Source of the DNA: Pseudomonas sp. UBA4194
GTDB taxonomy: Bacteria > Pseudomonadota > Gammaproteobacteria > Pseudomonadales > Pseudomonadaceae
NCBI RefSeq assembly: GCF_002379585.1
Contig: NZ_DFUE01000083.1
Coordinates: 1-24,124, forward strand
Reading direction: 5' to 3'
DNA length: 24,124 nt
Shown one piece after another: positions 1-8,197 of this stretch (position 1 is the stretch's first letter; every line of letters starts with the position of its first letter). Under the pieces are notes generated by a model. The model had not been told where the DNA came from. It was given only the letters and a program-made list of their open reading frames with translations, and did not search any database. Both the position numbers and the translations under genes were made by a program.

Positions 1-179
1 GTCCCCTCACCCCAACCCTCTCCCTGGGGGAGAGGGAGCTAAAAGCAGACCGTCTATATCCGCCACCCCGCGTACAGCCCCCTCTCCCTGGGGGAGAGGG
101 AGCTAAAAGCAGATTGTCCATATCCGCCACCCCGCGCACAGCCCCCTCTCCCTCAGGGAGAGGGCTGGGGTGAGGGGAC
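1..179. repeat. Palindromic intergenic repeat element A with internal 64-bp tandem units
   Basis: Seen directly: bases 1-25 and 155-179 are inverted copies of each other with one mismatch, so this is an element with about 25-bp terminal arms. The left arm may extend beyond the window. Inside, a unit beginning CCCTCTCCCTGGGGGAGAGG repeats at 16 and 80, and starts a third time at 144, giving an exact 64-base period. Each unit contains a GC-rich hairpin (CCCTCTCCC/GGGAGAGGG), then GAGCTAAAAGCAGA, then a spacer containing ATATCCGCCACCCCGCG. The element sits just downstream of the cysG stop codon. Related copies occur at 8031-8167, 22376-22400 and 24060-24124. It encodes nothing recognisable. A role as terminator, RNA-stability hairpin or non-autonomous mobile element is possible but unproven. 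Confidence 0.85.
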
Positions 180-210
180 CATTCACCACCGACCTCAACC
201 TCCCCCCCAA

Positions 211-1602
211 TCAACTATTCTGCGCTCCCTCAAACCACGCCAACTTCTCGCGCAAGGTCACCACTTCACCCACGATCACCAAAGTCGGCGCATGCACTTC
301 ATGCTCCGCCACCAGCCGCGGCAAGTCTGCCAGGGTGCCGGTAAACACCCGCTGATTGACCGTAGTGCCCTGCTGGATCAAAGCCGCCGGAGTATCCGCA
401 CCGCGACCGTGCTTGATCAACTGCTCACAGATGATCGGCAGACCGATCAAGCCCATGTAGAACACCAAGGTTTGCGCCGGCGAAACCAGGTCGTGCCAGG
501 GCAGGTCACTGGTACCGTTCTTCAGATGACCTGTGATGAACCGCACCGACTGCGCATAATCGCGATGGGTCAGCGGAATCCCGGCGTACGCCGCACAGCC
601 ACTGGCCGCGGTGATCCCTGGCACCACCTGAAACGGAATGCCATGGGCCGCCAGCTCTTCGATCTCCTCGCCGCCACGGCCGAAGATGAAGGGATCACCG
701 CCCTTGAGCCGCAGCACGCGCTTGCCCTGCTTGGCCAACACCACCAACTGCTGGTTGATCTGGTCCTGAGGTACGGCGTGCTCGGCACGGCGCTTGCCAA
801 CATAGATGCGTTCGGCATCACGGCGACACAGTTCGATGATCGCCGGGGCCACCAGGCGGTCATACAGCACCACATCGGCTTGCTGCATCAGGCGCAGCGC
901 ACGAAAGGTCAACAAATCGGGATCGCCAGGGCCCGCGCCCACCAGATAGACCTCACCGGGTGCATGAGGCGGTGCACCATCGACCTTGGCCTGCAACAGC
1001 CGTTCGGCCTCGGCGCCCTGCCCGGCAAGTTGGCGGTCGGCGATCGGGCCTTGAAACACTTCTTCCCAGAACGCGCGGCGCTGGGTGACATCCGGGTACA
1101 ACGCCTTGACCTTCTGCCGGAAGCGCGCGGCCAAGCCAGCCAACTCACCGTAGGTGGAAGGAATCCAGGTTTCCAGCTTGGCCCGGATCAGCCGCGCGAG
1201 CACGGGTGCATCGCCGCCACTGGAGACCGCCACGACCAACGGCGAGCGGTCGACGATGGCGGGAAAGATCACGCTGCACAGCGCCGGAGCATCCACGACA
1301 TTGACCGGCACGCAGCGTTTATAGGCGTCGGCAGACACCACAGCGTTGAGTTGCTGGTCATCGGTGGCGGCAATCACCAACTGGCAACCGTCAAGATCTG
1401 CCTCCTCATAACCTCGCAGCAACGCGTGGCCGCCGCTGTCGCTTACCAGCGACGCCAACTGCCCGTCGATCTGCGGTGCCACCACGCGCAGCACTGCGCC
1501 GGCATCGGCCAGCAGGCGAGACTTGCGCAAGGCAATCTCACCGCCGCCCACCACCAGTACATGGCTGCCCCGCAGCTTGTGAAACAGCGGCAGAAACTCC
1601 AT
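211..1602 (-). CDS. cysG: Siroheme synthase CysG (trifunctional)
   Basis: This 463-residue protein converts uroporphyrinogen III to siroheme, the cofactor of sulfite and nitrite reductases. Residues 1 to about 205 are the precorrin-2 dehydrogenase/sirohydrochlorin ferrochelatase part, with an NAD-binding VVGGGEIALRK loop at 17-27. Residues about 216-463 are the uroporphyrinogen III C-methyltransferase part, with VGAGPGDPDLL and RLKGGDPFIFGRGG signatures. Asp104, Ser128, Asp248 and Lys270, the functional positions known from the Salmonella enzyme, are all present at the same numbers, so both halves look active. The ATG follows the serS TAA with no intervening base, which suggests translational coupling; cysG would be the last gene of the run. 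A repeat element begins a few tens of bases past its stop. Confidence 0.97.
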   Translation of the reverse strand: MEFLPLFHKLRGSHVLVVGGGEIALRKSRLLADAGAVLRVVAPQIDGQLASLVSDSGGHALLRGYEEADLDGCQLVIAATDDQQLNAVVSADAYKRCVPVNVVDAPALCSVIFPAIVDRSPLVVAVSSGGDAPVLARLIRAKLETWIPSTYGELAGLAARFRQKVKALYPDVTQRRAFWEEVFQGPIADRQLAGQGAEAERLLQAKVDGAPPHAPGEVYLVGAGPGDPDLLTFRALRLMQQADVVLYDRLVAPAIIELCRRDAERIYVGKRRAEHAVPQDQINQQLVVLAKQGKRVLRLKGGDPFIFGRGGEEIEELAAHGIPFQVVPGITAASGCAAYAGIPLTHRDYAQSVRFITGHLKNGTSDLPWHDLVSPAQTLVFYMGLIGLPIICEQLIKHGRGADTPAALIQQGTTVNQRVFTGTLADLPRLVAEHEVHAPTLVIVGEVVTLREKLAWFEGAQNS

Positions 1603-2883
1603 TTAGCCGATGACCTCAAGGCCGCCCATGTAGGGCTTGAGTACATCCGGAACACGAATCGAGCCGTCTGCCTGCTGGTAGTTTTCCAGCACGGCCACCA
1701 GTGTGCGGCCCACGGCCAGGCCCGAACCATTGAGTGTGTGCACCAGCTCAGGCTTGCCGGTTTCAGGATTACGGAAGCGCGCCTGCATGCGGCGGGCCTG
1801 GAAATCGCCGGTATTGGAGCACGACGAGATCTCGCGGTACTTGTCCTGGCTCGGCACCCAGACTTCGAGGTCGTAGGTCTTGACCGCGCTGAAACCCATG
1901 TCGCCCGTGCACAGCGCCAATACCCGGTAAGGCAGCTCGAGGGCCTGCAGTACGCGTTCGGCGTTGGCAGTCAGGCTTTCCAGGGCTTCCATGGATTTGG
2001 ATGGTTCGACCACCTGGACCATCTCGACCTTGTCGAACTGATGTTGGCGGATCATGCCACGGGTATCACGGCCCGACGCACCGGCCTCGCTGCGAAAGCA
2101 CGGCGTGTGCGCAACGAACTTCAGCGGCAGCTGCTTCGCGTCGAGAATCTGGTCGGCAACGATATTGGTCAGGGACACTTCAGCCGTAGGAATCAGGTAC
2201 AGATCGGCTTCGCCTTCGCGGCTGATCTTGAACAGGTCTTCCTCGAACTTGGGCAGCTGGCCAGTGCCTTGCAGCGCCGGTGCCTGAACCAGGTACGGGG
2301 TGTAGGTTTCCTCGTAACCGTGTTCGGCGACATGCAGGTTGATCATGAACTGAGCCAAGGCGCGGTGCAGCCGGGCGATCGGCCCACGCATGATGGCAAA
2401 GCGCGCGCCAGAGAGCTTGGCAGCGGTTTCGAAATCCAGCCAGCCGAATTTGCCGCCCAGGGCCACGTGGTCCTGGACAGGGAAGTCGAACGAGGTGGGA
2501 CTGCCCCACCGACGCACTTCGACGTTGGCGTCTTCGTCTGCACCCACCGGAACCGATTCATGGGGCAGGTTGGGGATGCCCAGGGCAATGCCGTCCAACT
2601 CGGTTTGCAGCTGCTCCAACTCGACCTTGCCGCTGTTCAGCTCGCCGGCGATCGATTCGACCTGGGCCTTGAGAGCATCGACATCGCCGCCACTTTTCAT
2701 GACCTGGCCGATGGACTTGGACAGCGCATTGCGTTCGGCCTGCAGTTGCTCGGTGCGGGTCTGAACGGTCTTGCGCTGGGCTTCCAGCGCTTCGATGCGC
2801 GCCACGTCCAGGGTATAACCCCGGCTGGCAAGGCGATCCGCTACGTCCTGGAGTTGGCTACGTAACAGTTTGGAATCGAGCAT
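1603..2883 (-). CDS. serS: Seryl-tRNA synthetase
   Basis: A class II aminoacyl-tRNA synthetase that charges tRNA-Ser (and tRNA-Sec where present) with serine in the cytoplasm. Its 426 residues are typical of the bacterial enzyme. Residues about 30-100 are rich in Glu, Gln, Lys and Leu and form the antiparallel coiled-coil arm that holds the tRNA long variable arm. The catalytic domain follows: motif 2 lies around 264-283 (FRSEAGASGRDTRG) and motif 3 around 386-401 (GSGLAVGRTLVAVLEN). It lies 26 bases downstream of crcB and directly abuts cysG. No promoter is obvious in the short gap, so it is probably transcribed from upstream genes or from a promoter inside crcB or rarA. Confidence 0.97.
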   Translation of the reverse strand: MLDSKLLRSQLQDVADRLASRGYTLDVARIEALEAQRKTVQTRTEQLQAERNALSKSIGQVMKSGGDVDALKAQVESIAGELNSGKVELEQLQTELDGIALGIPNLPHESVPVGADEDANVEVRRWGSPTSFDFPVQDHVALGGKFGWLDFETAAKLSGARFAIMRGPIARLHRALAQFMINLHVAEHGYEETYTPYLVQAPALQGTGQLPKFEEDLFKISREGEADLYLIPTAEVSLTNIVADQILDAKQLPLKFVAHTPCFRSEAGASGRDTRGMIRQHQFDKVEMVQVVEPSKSMEALESLTANAERVLQALELPYRVLALCTGDMGFSAVKTYDLEVWVPSQDKYREISSCSNTGDFQARRMQARFRNPETGKPELVHTLNGSGLAVGRTLVAVLENYQQADGSIRVPDVLKPYMGGLEVIG

Positions 2884-2909
2884 GTCGGTCTCTCGTTTAT
2901 CAGTATTAG

Positions 2910-3284
2910 TCAGATTTTAGTCAGTGCCAGCCCGGCCCAGGTCGCCAGCAGTCCGCCGAAGACGCTCACTGCGCAATAGCCGATGGCGATCAGGCCCTGG
3001 CCATTTTCCAGCAGGCGCACGGTGTCCAGGGAAAATGAGGAAAAGGTGGTCAAACCACCGACAAACCCCACGATCAGCCCGGACCGCACTTCCACCGGAA
3101 TATCCGGGCGAATCAGGAACAGGCCGTACAGGTAGCCGATGATCAGGCAGCCGACGATATTGACCGCCAGCGTACCGGTATAGAACAGGCGTGGCCAGTT
3201 CGCGTTGATGTAGGTGCCGGTGAAAAAGCGTAGCAGCGTGCCGATGATGCCGCCCAGGGTGACGGCCAGAACTGTTGGAATCAC
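2910..3284 (-). CDS. crcB: Fluoride ion channel CrcB (Fluc)
   Basis: A small (124-residue) inner-membrane protein of the CrcB/Fluc family, which works as a dual-topology dimer to export fluoride. Four hydrophobic segments are visible (about 3-22, 35-57, 66-88 and 97-120). The family signature GGLTTFSSFS lies in the third, around residues 76-85, and an early GGxxGxxxRF motif is present. The frame starts with GTG, and this GTG overlaps the TGA stop of rarA (GTGA), so the gene is probably translationally coupled to rarA. I saw no fluoride riboswitch, which is expected because the gene has no upstream gap of its own. Confidence 0.93.
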   Translation of the reverse strand: MIPTVLAVTLGGIIGTLLRFFTGTYINANWPRLFYTGTLAVNIVGCLIIGYLYGLFLIRPDIPVEVRSGLIVGFVGGLTTFSSFSLDTVRLLENGQGLIAIGYCAVSVFGGLLATWAGLALTKI

Positions 3285-4606
3285 TCTTTTCTCCGCCGGA
3301 GAGGGCTGTTTTCGTCCAGATTGGCCAGATGCTTGAGCTTCTCGCCGATCTTCAGTTCAAGGCCACGGGGCACCGGCTGATAGTAGTGACGCGGCGGCAG
3401 CTCTTCCGGGAAATAGTCTTCACCGGCGGCGTAGGCGTCCGGCTCGTCGTGGGCGTAGCGGTATTGCTCGCCGTAGCCCAATTGCTTCATGAGTTTGGTC
3501 GGTGCATTGCGCAGGTGCAGCGGCACCTCCAGAGAGCCGTGTTCGCTGGCCTCGCGCAGCGCTGCCTTGAAGCCCATGTACACAGCATTGCTCTTCGGCG
3601 CGCAGGCCAGGTAGACAATCGCCTGAGCCACCGCCAGCTCGCCTTCGGGACTGCCCAGACGCTCCTGCACATCCCACGCCGACAGGCACAACGGCAGGGC
3701 GCGGGGGTCGGCATTGCCGATGTCTTCACTGGCCATGCGCACGACCCGGCGCGCCAGGTAGAGAGGGTCGCAGCCGCCATCGATCATGCGCGCGAACCAG
3801 TAAAGCGCCGCATCGGGGTTGGAACCGCGAACGGACTTGTGCAGCGCCGAAATCTGGTCATAGAACGCCTCACCGCCCTTGTCGAAGCGCCGTCGGGTGT
3901 CCCCCAGCAGGCTTTGCAACAGTTCGGTGCCGATTTCCTCGCCGTCTTCGGCCAGGTCCGCGGCATTCTCCAGCAGGTTGAGCACCCGCCGGCCATCGCC
4001 ATCGGCTGCGGCCATGAGCATCTGAAAGGCCTCGTCGCCCAGGCGCAGCTGGCGTTTGCCCAGCCCGCGTTCCTCGGTCAAGGCACGATCGACCAGACGC
4101 CTCAGCGCAGTTTCGTCCAGGCTCTTGAGCACATACACACGGGCTCTGGACAGCAATGCATTGTTGAGTTCGAACGAGGGATTCTCGGTGGTGGCGCCAA
4201 TGAAAATCAGCGTACCGTCTTCCACGTAGGGCAGGAACGCATCCTGTTGCGACTTGTTGAAGCGATGCACTTCGTCGACGAACAGAATGGTCCGCCGCCC
4301 GTACTGGCCGGCCTGCTGCTTGGCCACTTCCACGGCCTGGCGAATTTCCTTGACCCCGGCCAGCACCGCCGACACCGTCTCGAAGTGAGCATCCGAGACT
4401 TTCGCCAGCAACCGCGCCAGGGTGGTCTTGCCCACGCCCGGCGGCCCCCAGAAGATCATCGAATGCAGCGCGCCCTGCTCCAACGCCTCACGCAGCGGTT
4501 TGCCGCGTGCCAGCAGGTGCTCCTGGCCAACGTACTCGTCCAGGTTGCTGGCCCGCAGGCGCGCTGCCAGGGGCTGGGCGATCGGGTCACTGCGAAACAG
4601 ATCCAT
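3281..4606 (-). CDS. rarA: Replication-associated recombination protein A (RarA/MgsA), AAA+ ATPase
   Basis: RarA is a clamp-loader-like AAA+ ATPase related to eukaryotic WRNIP1/Mgs1 that acts at stalled or gapped replication forks. The 441-residue protein shows Walker A GPPGVGKT at 54-61, Walker B ILFVDEVHRF around 107-116, a sensor-like GATTENPSFELNNALLSR stretch, and the long helical C-terminal region containing a GCDPLYLARR motif. It lies 21 bases downstream of lolA and overlaps crcB by four bases. The order ftsK-lolA-rarA-serS is also that of E. coli, which strongly supports the assignment. Confidence 0.96.
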   Translation of the reverse strand: MDLFRSDPIAQPLAARLRASNLDEYVGQEHLLARGKPLREALEQGALHSMIFWGPPGVGKTTLARLLAKVSDAHFETVSAVLAGVKEIRQAVEVAKQQAGQYGRRTILFVDEVHRFNKSQQDAFLPYVEDGTLIFIGATTENPSFELNNALLSRARVYVLKSLDETALRRLVDRALTEERGLGKRQLRLGDEAFQMLMAAADGDGRRVLNLLENAADLAEDGEEIGTELLQSLLGDTRRRFDKGGEAFYDQISALHKSVRGSNPDAALYWFARMIDGGCDPLYLARRVVRMASEDIGNADPRALPLCLSAWDVQERLGSPEGELAVAQAIVYLACAPKSNAVYMGFKAALREASEHGSLEVPLHLRNAPTKLMKQLGYGEQYRYAHDEPDAYAAGEDYFPEELPPRHYYQPVPRGLELKIGEKLKHLANLDENSPLRRRKE

Positions 4607-4627
4607 GGGGCTATGGTTTACCTGTGG

Positions 4628-5251
4628 TTACTCTTGAATCACGTCCGCCCCTTTGGGGATATCGAACTTGAATTTGCTCGCGGCGATAGGCTCGTTGGCC
4701 TTGACGCTCATGAACAGAATGTTGGTGCGCTGGCCAACGCTGTCGATCAACTGCATGTCGTTGATCACGCCTTTGCGGAACGACAGGCGCAGGGAATCGA
4801 ACAGGGTATCCTTGGTCTTGGGCTTGAGCACGAAGTCGATCACGTCGCCGGCTTCCTTGGCGGTGATGTCGAAGCTCTGACTGATCTTGGACACGTCACC
4901 GGACAACAGCAGGGCCGGGGTCTGAGTCAGGCGCTGATCGAGGGTCTTGATGGTGACCTGCTCCAGATCCGGGTCCCACAGCGAGACTTTCTTGCCGTCG
5001 GAAACCATCAACTGCTCTTGCGGCGCGTCGGTGTGCCAGTTGAACAGCCCAGGGCGCTGCAGGGCCATTTCACCGGCCGTTTCCTGCAACTGCGTACCGC
5101 TGCCGTCCAGGGTCAGTTGGGAGAAGCGCGCGGTCAGCGTCTGGGATTTCTCCAGAAGCTGGGTCAGGCGGGCGACATCCTTGCCATCGGCGTGGGCCGG
5201 CAAGGTCGACAAGGCCAGGGCAGAAACCAACAGCATGCGAATCAGGCGCAT
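4628..5251 (-). CDS. lolA: Outer-membrane lipoprotein carrier protein LolA
   Basis: The periplasmic chaperone that takes lipoproteins from LolCDE at the inner membrane to LolB at the outer membrane. The 207-residue precursor starts with a clear Sec signal peptide (MRLIRMLLVSALALSTLPAHA), with probable cleavage after Ala21. The mature part has the alternating polar/hydrophobic pattern of the LolA half-barrel, including a NWHTDAPQEQLMVSDGKKV stretch and a C-terminal SKFKFDIPKGADVIQE. The start is supported by an AGAGGA ribosome-binding site just upstream (minus strand). It lies 37 bases after ftsK and 21 bases before rarA. Confidence 0.96.
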   Translation of the reverse strand: MRLIRMLLVSALALSTLPAHADGKDVARLTQLLEKSQTLTARFSQLTLDGSGTQLQETAGEMALQRPGLFNWHTDAPQEQLMVSDGKKVSLWDPDLEQVTIKTLDQRLTQTPALLLSGDVSKISQSFDITAKEAGDVIDFVLKPKTKDTLFDSLRLSFRKGVINDMQLIDSVGQRTNILFMSVKANEPIAASKFKFDIPKGADVIQE

Positions 5252-5288
5252 GGGAATCCTCTTTAAAAGTGAAGGCGCGACCGCAGGA

Positions 5289-7739
5289 TCAGTCGCGCGA
5301 TGGGCCAGGCGCGATCACATCGCGCGAGCCATTGGTGTTCATCGGGGTCACCACGCCGGCCATTTCCATGGCCTCGATCATGCGCGCCGCCCGGTTGTAG
5401 CCGATCTTGAGCTTGCGCTGGACCGCAGAGATGGAAGCCCGACGGCTTTCCAGCACGAAATTGACGGCCTCGTCGTACAGCGCGTCGCTTTCGCTGTCAT
5501 CACCGTCGCTGCCGCCGCTGCTGCCCTCGAAGCCAGAGCCGGCCTCTTCCACGCCAGCCAGGATATCTTCGTTGTAGTCCGGCACGCCGCGCTGTTTCCA
5601 CGCTTCCACCACGCGATGCACTTCTTCGTCGGAGACGAAGGCGCCGTGTACTCGAATCGGCAGACTGGTGCCTGGCGGCATGTAGAGCATGTCACCGTGA
5701 CCCAGCAGTTGCTCGGCGCCGCCTTGGTCGATGATGGTCCGCGAGTCGATCTTGCTGGAAACCTGGAACGCCATGCGGGTCGGGATGTTGGCCTTGATCA
5801 GGCCGGTGATCACGTCCACCGATGGACGCTGGGTGGCCAGGATCAGGTGAATACCCGCGGCCCGTGCTTTCTGGGCGATACGTGCGATCAGTTCTTCGAC
5901 CTTCTTGCCGACGATCATCATCATGTCGGCAAACTCGTCGACCACCACCACGATGGTGGGCAAAGTCTTGAGCAGCGGCGCTTCGTCATGGATGCTTTCG
6001 CGCTTGTACAGCGGGTCGGTGAGGGGCGTGCCCTCCTCCTCGGCGTCCTTGATCTTGCGGTTGAAGCCGGCGAGGTTACGCACGCCCATGGCGGCCATGA
6101 GCTTGTAGCGCCGCTCCATCTCGGCCACGCTCCAGCGCAATGCGTTGGCGGCATCCTTCATGTCGGTGACCACCGGACACAGCAGGTGCGGAATACCTTC
6201 GTAGATCGACAACTCGAGCATCTTCGGGTCGATCATGATCAGCTTGGCGTCTTCGGGATGGGACTTGAACAGAATCGACAGGATCATCGCGTTCACACCC
6301 ACCGACTTACCCGAACCGGTGGTACCGGCTACCAGCAAGTGAGGCATCTTGGCCAGGTCGGTGATGACCGGCTTGCCGCCGATGTCATGACCCAGTGCCA
6401 TGGTGACCGGCGATTTGGCCTCGTCGTACTGGGGCGAAGACAAGACTTCGGAGAAGCGCACGATCTGGCGATCTTCGTTGGGAATCTCGATACCGACGGT
6501 GGTTTTGCCGGGGATCACTTCGACCACGCGCACGCTGAGCACAGCAAGGGAGCGCGCAAGGTCTTTGGCCAGGTTGGAGATACGGCTGACCTTGACCCCG
6601 GCTGCTGGCTGTATTTCGTAACGGGTAATGACCGGGCCTGGGTGAATCGAATCCACCGTGACCTCGACCCCGAATTCCTTGAGCTTTACCTCCAGAAGCT
6701 GACCGACTGCGGCCAGCGATTCCGGGGAGTAGTTGACCTTTTTCTGCTCGGCCGGATCCAGAATGGAGATCGGCGGCAGGGTGCCTTGCACGGCGCTGTC
6801 GACGAACAGCGGCACCTGTTTTTCCTTCTGCACGCGCTTGCTCTGCTCGGCAGGCTTGTTCATCGATTCGGACGGCATGATGACCGGCGCACCATGCGCA
6901 CTCTCTTCGCTCAGCGGCTTGATCGGAACCGCGGCCCGACTGTGCAGCGTGGGCTCGACCGGGGCCGGGCGAATCGGCATGGGGGCAGGCTTTGGCTTGA
7001 CCGGTTCGCGAGGTTCGGGGGCGCGGGGCGCGGCATAGACCGGCTCGTCCACTTCACGCAACTGCGCGACCAGTTGCTTGCGCTCGTTGCGCGCGGCCCA
7101 CCAACGGCTCGCGGAACCTTGAACCAGATCGACCAGATCCAGGGTGATCTTGCCGGTCATGTCCATGACCTTGAACCACGACAGGTCGGTGAACACCGTC
7201 AGGCCGAACAGGAACAGGGCGATGAACATCAGCGTGCTGCCCTGAATGTTCAAGGCATTGAGCGCCAGATTGCCCAGGCTCTCGCCCAGCGCACCACCTG
7301 CGGACGCCGGCAGGCTGGCAGCTGAATGGAAATGGATGTGTGCCAGCGCGGCGCCGGACAGGATCAGGAACACCAGGCCGATCAAACGCCACGAGAACAG
7401 CCAGCCGCTCCACTGCCAGGGCTGATGGCGCTGGCGGAAGATCTGCCAGGTTTTCACGGCCAGCAGCAGCGGGAATATGTAGGCGAAGTAGCCCAGCACC
7501 ATGAACAGGATATCGGCGGCGAACGCACCGGCGCGACCGGCAGCGTTCTGCACCTGGTCCATGTTGCTGCTGGTATGGCTCCAACCCGGGTCGGCCTGGT
7601 CATACGTCAACAGGGCCATCCACAGGTACAGGCACAGCGCGCCCATGGCAATAAGGGCGCCTTCCTTGAGACGATAATGCAGCTGCTGACGCCAGACAGG
7701 CACTGGGGCGGTAGCGGATGGGGCAGTGGATTTCTTCAA
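5289..7739 (-). CDS. ftsK: DNA translocase FtsK (likely TTG start)
   Basis: The division-septum DNA pump that aligns chromosome dimers for XerCD/dif resolution. I place the start at a TTG at 7739 (816 residues, beginning LKKSTAPSATAPVPVW), because pseudomonad FtsK proteins begin there and an AGGA lies 11 bases upstream. An in-frame ATG at 7862 would add 41 residues of unconvincing sequence. From the TTG: four N-terminal membrane segments at about 28-46, 75-96, 115-136 and 168-186; a Pro-rich linker at about 238-265, short compared with the E. coli linker; the motor with Walker A GTTGSGKS at 472-479 and Walker B VVVVDEFAD around 597-605; and a C-terminal gamma winged-helix domain (KLKIGYNRAARMIEAMEMAG) that reads KOPS-like sequences. 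It heads the minus-strand run. Confidence 0.93.
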   Translation of the reverse strand: MKKSTAPSATAPVPVWRQQLHYRLKEGALIAMGALCLYLWMALLTYDQADPGWSHTSSNMDQVQNAAGRAGAFAADILFMVLGYFAYIFPLLLAVKTWQIFRQRHQPWQWSGWLFSWRLIGLVFLILSGAALAHIHFHSAASLPASAGGALGESLGNLALNALNIQGSTLMFIALFLFGLTVFTDLSWFKVMDMTGKITLDLVDLVQGSASRWWAARNERKQLVAQLREVDEPVYAAPRAPEPREPVKPKPAPMPIRPAPVEPTLHSRAAVPIKPLSEESAHGAPVIMPSESMNKPAEQSKRVQKEKQVPLFVDSAVQGTLPPISILDPAEQKKVNYSPESLAAVGQLLEVKLKEFGVEVTVDSIHPGPVITRYEIQPAAGVKVSRISNLAKDLARSLAVLSVRVVEVIPGKTTVGIEIPNEDRQIVRFSEVLSSPQYDEAKSPVTMALGHDIGGKPVITDLAKMPHLLVAGTTGSGKSVGVNAMILSILFKSHPEDAKLIMIDPKMLELSIYEGIPHLLCPVVTDMKDAANALRWSVAEMERRYKLMAAMGVRNLAGFNRKIKDAEEEGTPLTDPLYKRESIHDEAPLLKTLPTIVVVVDEFADMMMIVGKKVEELIARIAQKARAAGIHLILATQRPSVDVITGLIKANIPTRMAFQVSSKIDSRTIIDQGGAEQLLGHGDMLYMPPGTSLPIRVHGAFVSDEEVHRVVEAWKQRGVPDYNEDILAGVEEAGSGFEGSSGGSDGDDSESDALYDEAVNFVLESRRASISAVQRKLKIGYNRAARMIEAMEMAGVVTPMNTNGSRDVIAPGPSRD

Positions 7740-8030
7740 AACGCTTGATTTCCTGCGCCGGGTTGAGCGCACAACTGATGAATGACTACAAAAAACAGCA
7801 ATTGGCCAGCATTTGAGGCCAATGTATTGGGTAAAGATCGCATTGTACGGGTTTGGCTGCAATCCGCGCAGCGGTTGTATCCGTTCGCTGCGAATTGCCT
7901 GGCAGCACTGGCAACGCGGCTAATTTTCCCACGCATTGCCTTTGCTGACAAAGGCTTATGCAGGGTTCCTCCAGCGTAATTCAGCTACGACCGTATTGTG
8001 GGGCTGGAGTTGCATGAAGGATGGGGGGTT

Positions 8031-8167
8031 GGGGGTGGATGGTCCCCTCACCCCAGCCCTCTCCCTGGGGGAGAGGGAGCTAAAAGGAGTGCGCGGTGTT
8101 ACGACGCTAGGTGATCGGCTCCCTCTCCCTCAGGGAGAGGGCTGGGGTGAGGGGACCATCCACCCCC
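8031..8167. repeat. Palindromic intergenic repeat element B with perfect 36-bp inverted arms
   Basis: Seen directly: 8031-8066 and 8132-8167 are perfect reverse complements over 36 bases (arm starts GGGGGTGGATGGTCCCCTCA). The interior carries the same hairpin and GAGCTAAAAG motif as element A, in a single unit rather than in tandem. It lies between divergent ftsK and aat, so unlike the other copies it is not at a gene end. As RNA it would form a very stable cruciform-type stem; as DNA it could extrude. No transposase is present, and I saw no clear short target duplication flanking it. Confidence 0.9.
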
Positions 8168-8197
8168 AATCCCAACCCCAACCCCAATCCCAATCCC
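8163..8197. repeat. C-rich hexamer array (CCCAAT/CCCAAC), G-quadruplex motif on minus strand
   Basis: Immediately after the right arm of element B the sequence runs in six-base steps of CCCAAT, CCCAAC and CCCGAC variants, giving six C-tracts of three to five bases separated by two to three A/T bases. The complementary strand therefore has six G-tracts with very short loops, a classic G-quadruplex pattern resembling telomeric repeats. It lies about 80 bases upstream of aat on the plus strand, and upstream of ftsK on the minus strand. Confidence 0.75.

Noticed and set aside
1..179. Possible CRISPR array because of the regular 64-base spacing
   Set aside because: Only two full units, near-identical spacers, hairpin repeats bounded by inverted arms, and no cas genes; it is a tandem unit in a palindromic element.
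292..2865. Long open frame (857 codons) on the plus strand opposite cysG and serS
   Set aside because: It is an antisense shadow caused by high third-position GC; its His/Gln/Arg-rich translation has no recognisable domain, and the opposite strand encodes two clear enzymes.
3275..7325. Long plus-strand frames opposite rarA, lolA and ftsK
   Set aside because: Same GC-driven shadow effect; the minus-strand genes have full family motifs.
7736..7979. Small frames on both strands between ftsK and the repeat element
   Set aside because: No similarity, signal peptide or ribosome-binding site; they fall in the region that must contain the ftsK promoter.
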